From NCBI GenBank assembly GCA_017481395.1, contig JAFUPE010000014.1, forward strand, positions 1 to 15,070: DNA of 15,070 nucleotides. Direction: 5' to 3'. Origin of the DNA: Ruminococcus sp. (GTDB lineage Bacteria > Bacillota_A > Clostridia > Oscillospirales > Acutalibacteraceae). Shown in pieces: positions 6,171-12,050 of this stretch; position 1 is the first letter of the stretch; each line of letters starts with the position of its first letter. The notes beneath the pieces were generated by a model. That model ran no database searches and was not told the DNA's origin. It was given only the letters and a program-made list of their open reading frames with translations. The position numbers were made by a program, and so were the translations under genes.

Positions 6171-8291
6171 TTATTTTTTCTTTGATTTCTGACGCTCAGC
6201 AATCTGCTTGTAGATGTACTTTGCACCTGCAAGACCGCTTTCGCCAATGTTGAAGATATTGTTCTGAAGAGCTTCTTCAATTTTATCTCTGTACTTGTCG
6301 GGGTTACCCAAAAGCTCAGAAACGGTTTCTTCAACCTTATTAAGCTCGTTCATTTCAAGGGATACACCAACCTGATCCTTCCAAGCGATTTCAGCAGGAA
6401 CAGTCGAATACTTCTCGTAGTTGGGGTTAAGCACCTTGGGGGTAGTATTAATAAACATCGAAGGCTTCTTGGTTGCATAAGAAAACTCGTAAGCAATACC
6501 CGACCAGTCGGTTACAAGCAGGTCAGACTCCCAGATTGTTCTGTTTGAAGAGAAGTCCATCTCAATAATAAAGTCGTCACCGTCTTTACCCTGCCACTTC
6601 TCAAGGATTGCATCCATCTTAGGCTTGAAACGCTTGATAAACTCGGGGTGAGGTCTTAAGATAACTTTATTACCCTTACCTAAGAACTGAGGAAGGATTT
6701 CATCTAAACAAGACTCGAGGATGTTGTCCTCCTGCCATGAGGGAGCAATAAGAATCTGCTTCTGTGCACCCTCAGGCTTCTTGTCCATTTCTTCATACTT
6801 CTTAATAAGGTTGTCAATAACGCCAAAGCCCACAGGAACAAGAGTTCTTTCGGGCAGGTTATAAAGTTTTTCGTTTTCTCTAAGCTCGGTTACCTGGTGA
6901 GGACCAACGCAGAAAATTGTGTTAAATGCGTCGTAAGCACCCTCTTTTACGCACATAGTTGTACTTGTGGGACCGTGGAATGTATAAATATACTCAATGT
7001 CCTTTCTTACGTAAGAACGCTTGATGTGATACTTGTCAAGGTCGGGGGTGGTCATAAGAACAATATCGGCATCCATTTTCATCATAAATGTGATGATTTT
7101 CTTAGGTCCGATATAATAAGGCTTGATTTTAGGCTCGTTCTTTGCAATCTCAAAAATCTGGTCGTTGGGGTCATTGGTTACGTAATGAATAGTAACACTT
7201 GTATTTTTTAAGAGAGCATTTAAAATATTCTCAAAATATTTGTAGAAGCCGCTTTTCTCGGAATAAACAACAAGGTGCTTATTAGCAATAGAGAAGAAAC
7301 GCTTGTAATCCGCCTTTTCACGCTTTGCGTAGGGGTCTTTTGCAAAAAGTCCCTTTTTCTCGCCCATAGAGTTAAGTGCGGCAAGCTCTTGACGGCTTGC
7401 TTCAAGCTCAGCGTAGTCAACGTATTTTTTAGGCGGAATAATAGCATTCATCAGCACTACCTGTAAAACAGCAAAGATGTTACTTGCTACCCAGTAAAGT
7501 GCTACACCTGCAGGCACGAAGAAGCCAAGGTAAAGGGAAAGTGCTACTGAAAACGCCATTGTGCCCCACTTGTTTGCCTTGCCCTGTTCGGACTGAAGAA
7601 CATTGATTTTGTTCTGCATATGACATAAAAACCAAGAAGAAAGGCCTGCAATAATAGGAGCAATAATTACAATCCAGTTTACACCGATTTCCTGAGAGGG
7701 ATTCCATGAAAGGTCAAATCCAAAGAAGTCGAGGTCAAATTCCTTTGCATTCTCAATTGCCTTTTTGCCCTCAGCACTCTCGTTATAAACCGAAGCAAAA
7801 GCCTCGGGGTTTTCTTTAATCGCCTGAATTGCACCGATTTCAACGTAATTTGACTCAGAGTCTACGCCAAACTCTTCAATTGCAATAGTCTCTATCTGAG
7901 CCTTTACGTTATCGGGAGTATGGAAAACATACTGGAAGGGGTGGTAAATTACAGCCACAACACCTAAAAGCAGAATAATCTGAATTGCAAGAGGCACTAA
8001 AGATGCCATAGGGCGGTACTTCTGCTCTTTAAAAAGCTTTGACTGTTCCTCGGCAATTCTTTCGCTGTCGCCGAAAAACTTTGCCTTGACTCTGTTAATG
8101 GCAGGCTGAATCTTTACCATTTTTATAGAGTTCTTGTGCACCCAAACACCGATAGGCAGAATAATTATCTTTGTAAACAAGGTAAACAGGATAATTGCCA
8201 AACCGTAGTCGGATAAAAGCCAGTGACAAAACTGCATTACGTATCCTAAAGGTATACCGAGAATATCGGTAACGTAATTGAAAATATTCAT
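6171..8291 (-). CDS. YidC/Oxa1 insertase fused to a CDP-glycerol glycerophosphotransferase-type domain
   Basis: One uninterrupted 706-residue frame with two domains. Residues about 1-290 are a YidC/Oxa1 insertase without signal peptide or lipobox: TM1 about 29-50, a charged cytoplasmic hairpin loop 52-95, TM2 about 96-118, an outer loop 119-203, TM3 about 204-225, TM4-5 about 242-285. The groove arginine of SpoIIIJ-type YidC is Lys41 in my alignment. After a charged linker (290-335), residues about 336-706 resemble the TagB/TagF glycerophosphotransferase family (PF04464, GT-B fold), which moves glycerol-phosphate from CDP-glycerol onto teichoic-acid-type chains. Its two family histidines appear as FHG (His439) and RPHPE (His548), followed by SDLLVTDWSGIAYEFS (589-604). 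The topology puts the transferase in the cytoplasm. SD AAGGAAGGA at 8298-8306. First gene of a three-gene operon, divergent from capA. Substrate and any insertase activity are inference. Confidence 0.9.
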   Translation of the reverse strand: MNIFNYVTDILGIPLGYVMQFCHWLLSDYGLAIILFTLFTKIIILPIGVWVHKNSIKMVKIQPAINRVKAKFFGDSERIAEEQSKLFKEQKYRPMASLVPLAIQIILLLGVVAVIYHPFQYVFHTPDNVKAQIETIAIEEFGVDSESNYVEIGAIQAIKENPEAFASVYNESAEGKKAIENAKEFDLDFFGFDLSWNPSQEIGVNWIVIIAPIIAGLSSWFLCHMQNKINVLQSEQGKANKWGTMAFSVALSLYLGFFVPAGVALYWVASNIFAVLQVVLMNAIIPPKKYVDYAELEASRQELAALNSMGEKKGLFAKDPYAKREKADYKRFFSIANKHLVVYSEKSGFYKYFENILNALLKNTSVTIHYVTNDPNDQIFEIAKNEPKIKPYYIGPKKIITFMMKMDADIVLMTTPDLDKYHIKRSYVRKDIEYIYTFHGPTSTTMCVKEGAYDAFNTIFCVGPHQVTELRENEKLYNLPERTLVPVGFGVIDNLIKKYEEMDKKPEGAQKQILIAPSWQEDNILESCLDEILPQFLGKGNKVILRPHPEFIKRFKPKMDAILEKWQGKDGDDFIIEMDFSSNRTIWESDLLVTDWSGIAYEFSYATKKPSMFINTTPKVLNPNYEKYSTVPAEIAWKDQVGVSLEMNELNKVEETVSELLGNPDKYRDKIEEALQNNIFNIGESGLAGAKYIYKQIAERQKSKKK

Positions 8292-8339
8292 TGCTTGTCC
8301 TTCCTTCTTAAATTATTAAGACATAAAATATCAATTTAC

Positions 8340-8369
8340 ATTTTACACCTTTAGTCAACTTAAAGTCAA
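8340..8369 (-). promoter_or_regulatory. Putative promoter of the yidC-fusion operon
   Basis: On the minus strand, TTGACT (8369-8364), 18-nt spacer, TAAAAT (8345-8340). Predicted start near 8333, about 42 nt before the ATG. A second TTGACT lies a few bases downstream within the spacer, so another register is possible. Confidence 0.5.
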
Positions 8370-8397
8370 TTGTAATTATTATGTAAAATGATATAAT
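8370..8397 (+). promoter_or_regulatory. Putative promoter of capA
   Basis: TTGTAA (8370-8375), 16-nt spacer, perfect TATAAT (8392-8397). Predicted start near 8404, leaving a leader of about 90 nt. The -35 abuts the -35 of the divergent yidC-fusion promoter. Confidence 0.5.
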
Positions 8398-8494
8398 TTA
8401 CCTTGTATTTATTGGTGTATATGTTTCTTTTGTAACCTTTGTGTAGTTGAATACGAGGTTTTTATGTGATATAAAAGGATAAAAGGTGATATTT

Positions 8495-9751
8495 ATGAAA
8501 AATAACAAAAAGATATTTATTCCGCTTTTGTCTGCGTTTGTGGCGGTTATTGTAGTTTTTCTTGTTTTAGGACTTACAGAAAGCAACGAAGTCCCTGCTG
8601 TTTCCGATTATACAGAGCCTTCTGAAGCCTTGACTGTAATTGCCACCACCGCACCCGAAAAAGAAAAACGCCTTAAGCTTTCCTTTATAGGCGACTGCGT
8701 TATTGGCGGAGATCCTATAGATTACGGCTACGAATCACTTATATGGTATTCGGAAAACTACCCCTTAAGCTACTTTTTTGAAAAGGTAAAAAGCGAACTT
8801 GAAAACGACGACTTCACACTTTCCAATATGGAATGTGTGCTTTCGGATAATTTAGAGCTTAAGCCTGTGGACAAAGATTACAAACCTGCCTTTTGGTTCA
8901 GGGCAAAAGCAAAAAATGCCGAAATTTTAACCGAAGGAAGCGTTGAAGTTGCAGGAGTTGTAAATAATCACACCTTTGATTTCGGCGACGAAGGCTATAG
9001 CGATACCATAAAATCCTTAGAAAACGCCGGACTTTTAGTAGGCGAAGACTGTGTGCCTCTTTATTTTGAGAAAAACGGCATTAAGGTAGGCGTAGTGTAC
9101 GCAAATCTTTGGGGATATTATCAGGTAAATTACATTGAAGATGCTTTAGAAAAAATGCAGGATAAATGCGACTACAAAATCGTTTTCTTCCATGGCGGCG
9201 AAGAGGGTCAGCATGAGCCTGACAATTTTAAAATCGACGCCTGCAGGGATTTGGCAAACTCGGGGCTTTGCGACCTTATTGTAGGTGCTCATCCTCATGT
9301 ACTTCAACCTTTGGAGGTTGTAAACGGTGTGCCTATTATGTATTCCTTGGGTAACTTCTGCTTTGCAGGTAACAACTACCCCGAAAACAAAACCGTTATT
9401 TTTAAAGCCGAGCTTACCAAAAACGACGACGGCAGTATTACTGCAGAAACAAGTATTATCCCCTGCTATGTTTATACAGGGGCATACAATAACTTTCAGC
9501 CTGCAATAATCACCGATGAAGCAGACAAGCAGGAAATTCTCGACATGCTTTCTGCCCCGGTTGACTATATTAAAGAAACCGAACCTGCTACCACCACCGT
9601 ACCGCAAACCGAAACACAGACCGAGGAGTACGTTTTGGAAGAAACCTACGTTTACATCCCCGATCAAGCAGAAAGCTACACCGAAGAATATACATCCGAA
9701 GAAACCACCGAATATATTGAAGAAATCGAAACTGCTATTTCTTACTATTGA
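8495..9751 (+). CDS. CapA/PgsA-family surface polymer protein, membrane-anchored
   Basis: CapA-domain (PF09587) protein, a metallophosphatase-like fold associated with poly-gamma-glutamate capsule synthesis or export; many clostridial members have no proven substrate. 418 residues. An N-terminal anchor at about 7-27 (IFIPLLSAFVAVIVVFLVLG) follows a Lys-rich start and has no lipobox Cys, so the body is likely outside the membrane. Family motifs are FIGDCVIGGD (about 65-73), SNMECVL, VVNNHTFDFGDEG, FFHGGEEG, GAHPHVLQP, and YSLGNFCF. After about residue 362 comes a Thr/Glu/Tyr-rich, strongly acidic low-complexity tail. The ATG at 8495 with AGGTGA (8484-8489) is preferred to the in-frame GTG at 8486, which lies within that SD. 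No capB, capC or glutamate ligase gene is in the window, so poly-gamma-glutamate is not established. Confidence 0.88.
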   Translation: MKNNKKIFIPLLSAFVAVIVVFLVLGLTESNEVPAVSDYTEPSEALTVIATTAPEKEKRLKLSFIGDCVIGGDPIDYGYESLIWYSENYPLSYFFEKVKSELENDDFTLSNMECVLSDNLELKPVDKDYKPAFWFRAKAKNAEILTEGSVEVAGVVNNHTFDFGDEGYSDTIKSLENAGLLVGEDCVPLYFEKNGIKVGVVYANLWGYYQVNYIEDALEKMQDKCDYKIVFFHGGEEGQHEPDNFKIDACRDLANSGLCDLIVGAHPHVLQPLEVVNGVPIMYSLGNFCFAGNNYPENKTVIFKAELTKNDDGSITAETSIIPCYVYTGAYNNFQPAIITDEADKQEILDMLSAPVDYIKETEPATTTVPQTETQTEEYVLEETYVYIPDQAESYTEEYTSEETTEYIEEIETAISYY

Positions 9752-9776
9752 TTTATATTAAGCTATATTTTATAAT
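9748..9776 (+). promoter_or_regulatory. Putative promoter of the FTR-like/thioredoxin pair
   Basis: TTGATT (9748-9753), 17 nt, TATAAT (9771-9776). The -35 contains the capA TGA stop (9749-9751). The predicted start near 9783 gives a leader of only about 14 nt that still contains the GAGGTG SD. No terminator separates capA from this pair, so read-through is also likely. Confidence 0.55.
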
Positions 9777-9796
9777 AAACTTAAGAGGTGATACTA

Positions 9797-9997
9797 ATGG
9801 CAATAAGGCTTAACGAAAACAAAGAAATCGTTGAAAAAATCAAGGCAGGTTTAAAGGCAAAGGGCGGCTATTGCCCGTGCAGACTTCAAAAAACCGAAGA
9901 AAACAAGTGTATCTGCAAAGAATTCAAGGAGCAAATAGCAGACCCTGACTTTGAGGGATATTGTCATTGTATGCTCTACTATAAATCCAAAGACTAA
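9797..9997 (+). CDS. Ferredoxin:thioredoxin reductase catalytic-chain-like Fe-S protein
   Basis: 66-residue protein with six cysteines in three pairs: CPC (26, 28), CIC (38, 40), CHC (56, 58). This is the signature of the FTR catalytic (beta) chain (PF02943), which uses a 4Fe-4S cluster next to a redox disulfide to pass ferredoxin electrons to thioredoxin. By analogy with cyanobacterial FTR, Cys26, 38, 40 and 56 would bind the cluster and Cys28-Cys58 form the active disulfide. The surrounding GYCPCRLQKTEEN and GYCHCMLYYK also fit the family. No variable (alpha) chain is present in the window. The ATG at 9797 has GAGGTG (9785-9790) 6 nt upstream and is preferred to the in-frame GTG at 9788, which is inside that SD. 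Thioredoxin starts 16 nt after the stop, so a reductase-substrate operon is a strong reading. The physiological donor is not shown. Confidence 0.87.
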   Translation: MAIRLNENKEIVEKIKAGLKAKGGYCPCRLQKTEENKCICKEFKEQIADPDFEGYCHCMLYYKSKD

Positions 9998-10013
9998 GGA
10001 AGGAGTTTTATAT

Positions 10014-10328
10014 ATGGCACTTGTTCATATTACTAAAGAGAATTTTAATAAAGAGGTTATGGAAAGTGAGAAGGTTGTACTTCTTGACTTCTGGGCTACC
10101 TGGTGCGGACCCTGCCAGATGATTGCACCTATACTTAATGAGGTTGCAGAGGAATGCCCTGACATTACCGTCGGCAAGATTGACGTTGACGAGGAGCAGG
10201 AATTAGCAATGAGCTTCGGCATCACAAGCATTCCCACACTTATCGTTATCAAAAACGGCAAAGCCGTAGATAAGGCAATCGGTATGCGTGCAAAAAACCA
10301 GATTATCGAAATGATAGATAACGCATAA
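10014..10328 (+). CDS. trxA: Thioredoxin
   Basis: Canonical 104-residue thioredoxin: FWATWCGPC with redox cysteines Cys31 and Cys34, buried Asp25, and cis-proline Pro74 in TSIPTL. Reduces protein disulfides in the cytoplasm. The ATG at 10014 with AGGAG (10001-10005) 8 nt upstream gives the standard length; an in-frame start at 9951 inside the preceding gene would add 21 unrelated residues. No NADPH thioredoxin reductase (trxB) is adjacent; the neighbour is the FTR-like protein, suggesting ferredoxin-driven reduction. Confidence 0.97.
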   Translation: MALVHITKENFNKEVMESEKVVLLDFWATWCGPCQMIAPILNEVAEECPDITVGKIDVDEEQELAMSFGITSIPTLIVIKNGKAVDKAIGMRAKNQIIEMIDNA

Positions 10329-10347
10329 CCATTTAAAATGAACAAAT

Positions 10348-10372
10348 GCCCTTGCGAATAATTCGCAAGGGC
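10348..10372. terminator. Intrinsic terminator between convergent trxA and mrp
   Basis: GCCCTTGCGAA (10348-10358), loop TAA, TTCGCAAGGGC (10362-10372): a perfect 11-bp stem. The plus side is followed by GTGTTTTTT, a good terminator for trxA. The minus side has a weaker T-rich follow-on, so it may also end the mrp transcript. Confidence 0.88.
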
Positions 10373-10385
10373 GTGTTTTTTGCTC

Positions 10386-11213
10386 TTATTTTGTTTTTTC
10401 TTCAATAACGTCGGCGGCATTCTCGAAATAATCGCCAACAAAAAGCTCCATAGAACCTGTATCGGTGCAAAGTGCAAGGCTTGAGTCGATGGGAAGTTTT
10501 GCAATAACCTCGGTGCCGTACTTTGCGGCAATCTCGTCGATATTACTTTCGCCGTAAATCTTGTGCTCTTTACCGCAATCGGGACATTTAAAGTAGCTCA
10601 TATTCTCAACAATACCAAGAATAGGAACCTGCATAAGGTCCGCCATTTTTGCAGCCTTTTCAACAATCATTGAAACAAGCTCCTGAGGAGAGGTTACAAC
10701 CACAATGCCGTCAAGGGGCAAGCTCTGGAAAACAGTAAGGGGAACGTCACCTGTTCCGGGGGGCATATCTATAAACATATAGTCTTCGTTTCGCCATACA
10801 ACCTCTGTCCAGAACTGCTTAACAGTACCTGCAATAATAGGGCCACGCCATACAACGGGGTCAGTGTCGTTCTCTAAAAGCAGGTTAATAGAAACCACAT
10901 CAATACCTGTCTTTGTGGTAACAGGCAAAATACCGAACTCTGAGCCCACGCACTTGTCCTTAAGGCCGAAAGCCTTGGGGATAGAGGGACCTGTAATGTC
11001 GGCATCTAAAATAGCAGTCTTATAGCCTCTTCGATTCATTGTCACTGCCAAAGCAGAGGTAACAAGGCTTTTGCCTACGCCGCCTTTACCTGATACAACG
11101 CCGATAACCTTTTTAACGCTGCTCTGATTATTAAGAGCTTCTTTTTTGATTTCGTTTTCTTTTGCGGAATTACAGTTGGAGCCGCAAGTCTCACAATTAT
11201 GTGTACAACCCAT
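10386..11213 (-). CDS. Mrp/NBP35-family Fe-S cluster carrier ATPase
   Basis: P-loop ATPase of the Mrp/ApbC/NBP35 family, which binds and hands over Fe-S clusters in the cytoplasm. 275 residues from the ATG at 11213, which has GAGGA about 8 nt upstream; an in-frame ATG at 11252 would add 13 residues encoded by the intergenic hairpin region and has no good SD. The N-terminus has four clustered cysteines (3, 7, 10, 14: CTHNCETCGSNC), typical of clostridial members. Then come the deviant Walker A GKGGVGKS (42-49), DADITGPSIP, MPPGTGD (about 150-156), and the C-terminal CPDC (210-213), the bridging cluster-binding cysteines of the family. It lies downstream of the four-span membrane protein. An Fe-S carrier close to the FTR-like Fe-S gene is suggestive only, since they are convergent and separated by a terminator. 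Confidence 0.93.
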   Translation of the reverse strand: MGCTHNCETCGSNCNSAKENEIKKEALNNQSSVKKVIGVVSGKGGVGKSLVTSALAVTMNRRGYKTAILDADITGPSIPKAFGLKDKCVGSEFGILPVTTKTGIDVVSINLLLENDTDPVVWRGPIIAGTVKQFWTEVVWRNEDYMFIDMPPGTGDVPLTVFQSLPLDGIVVVTSPQELVSMIVEKAAKMADLMQVPILGIVENMSYFKCPDCGKEHKIYGESNIDEIAAKYGTEVIAKLPIDSSLALCTDTGSMELFVGDYFENAADVIEEKTK

Positions 11214-11241
11214 TTTATTTTCCTCTTTTACATATAGTGCA

Positions 11242-11262
11242 GGGCGGTGCATCAGACCGCCC
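11242..11262. other. GC-rich hairpin between the membrane protein gene and mrp
   Basis: GGGCGGT (11242-11248), 7-nt loop, ACCGCCC (11256-11262). On the plus strand it is followed by GTTTTTA, a terminator-like layout, yet no plus-strand gene ends here. On the minus strand, the sense of both neighbouring genes, it lacks a T-run, so there it could only be an mRNA-processing or stability stem. Confidence 0.55.
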
Positions 11263-11273
11263 GTTTTTACTTA

Positions 11274-11984
11274 TTATTCCTCTGTATCCTCGGCTGTTTC
11301 CTCGGAAGTTTCTTCCTCAATATCAAGCTCGGCACAGTTAGTCTCAACAAGCCTTACAAAGCTGCCTACAGGTGCAACACCGTCCATGGTAATTGCATAC
11401 ATCTGGCGGATTTCCTTTTCCTCATTAAGCTCGGGGTCAAGGTCGTCAACTACTAAAAGTGCACCCTCGTCATCCTTGTCGCATACTGCAAAGATAACAG
11501 GCTCACCCTCTTCCTCGAAAGCTTCAAGTGCTTTATCCAGAACCGCTAAAGCTTCTTCCTCGTCCTCGGTCTTTTCCTCGTAACCGCTTAAGAAGGTGTA
11601 AGGAATACCGTAACCTAAAGCGATACAGGAAAGGATAAGAATAGGACTGTAGGCAAGGGGTGTTGCACCGCCTAAGTTTGCAATAAAATTATGCAAAGGC
11701 ATATTGGGCAGGAAAGAAGCAAGAATTGCGTAAAATGCGGGGATATCAAGAATTATAAGTGTCCAAAGGCTGAAACGCTTAACCTGCTTGCCGTCGCCGA
11801 TTCTGGTTGCATAGAAAACAACAAGACCAAATACGAGGAATACAAGAACCTGTACATAAGGCTCAAGCTGAGGTGCAGCAGAAGCTGTAATTGTCAAAAA
11901 GAAATATGTGCAGACAATGTAGCCTAAAATAAGGAAAGCGGACAATACTAAATTAATGGTTTCTCTTTTTGTTGGCTTTTTCAT
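11274..11984 (-). CDS. Four-span membrane protein with acidic cytoplasmic domain (unrecognised)
   Basis: 236 residues; I do not recognise a family. Four hydrophobic segments are visible at about 11-33, 43-61, 71-92 and 112-134. A basic N-terminus (KKPTKR) and the even number of spans predict both ends in the cytoplasm. Residues 135-236 form a soluble, very acidic domain. Its middle (about 161-215: EPVIFAVCDKDDEGALLVVD, MYAITMDGVAPVGSFVRLVE) looks like a small folded beta-rich unit and it ends in EETSEETAEDTEE. There are no obvious catalytic motifs. The ATG at 11984 has a strong GGAGG (11994-11998) 9 nt upstream. It is between prmA and mrp on the same strand, possibly in one long transcript with them. 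Confidence 0.85.
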   Translation of the reverse strand: MKKPTKRETINLVLSAFLILGYIVCTYFFLTITASAAPQLEPYVQVLVFLVFGLVVFYATRIGDGKQVKRFSLWTLIILDIPAFYAILASFLPNMPLHNFIANLGGATPLAYSPILILSCIALGYGIPYTFLSGYEEKTEDEEEALAVLDKALEAFEEEGEPVIFAVCDKDDEGALLVVDDLDPELNEEKEIRQMYAITMDGVAPVGSFVRLVETNCAELDIEEETSEETAEDTEE

Positions 11985-12024
11985 TTAAATCAACCTCCGA
12001 AAAATTTTACAGATAAATTTTAAA

Positions 12025-12039
12025 CTGTCAATGTGACAG
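12025..12039. other. Small hairpin after prmA
   Basis: CTGTCA, loop ATG, TGACAG. In the minus direction it is followed by TTTAAAATTT, which could be a weak terminator between prmA and the membrane protein gene. The stem is only 6 bp. The same bases also contain a minus-strand TTGACA (12031-12026) with TAAAAT (12009-12004) 16 nt on, but the start it predicts would cut into the next gene's SD. Confidence 0.35.
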
Positions 12040-12050
12040 GCATATGAATG

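Noticed and set aside
6098..6334. A 78-codon minus-strand frame overlapping the end of the yidC fusion
   Set aside because: Alternate frame of the transferase C-terminus with no SD and no hydrophobic pattern; the 67-aa gene that follows is the better-supported small protein.
6171..8291. Frameshift or two merged genes in the yidC fusion
   Set aside because: The frame is continuous through the linker, which encodes a plausible charged helix, and there is no internal SD-start pair near 7300 that would suggest a separate transferase gene; sequencing error cannot be fully excluded.
9146..9667. A 173-codon minus-strand frame
   Set aside because: Antisense to the CapA-family gene; Val/Phe/Gly-rich composition with no motif and no SD.
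11146..11583. A Ser-rich 145-codon plus-strand frame
   Set aside because: The Ser runs are the antisense reading of the acidic Glu codons of the membrane protein on the minus strand.
12004..12031. TTGACA-16-TAAAAT as a promoter for the four-span membrane protein gene
   Set aside because: The hexamers are good, but the predicted start (near 11997) falls inside the GGAGG at 11994-11998, so at best it gives a message with a damaged SD; kept only as a possibility.
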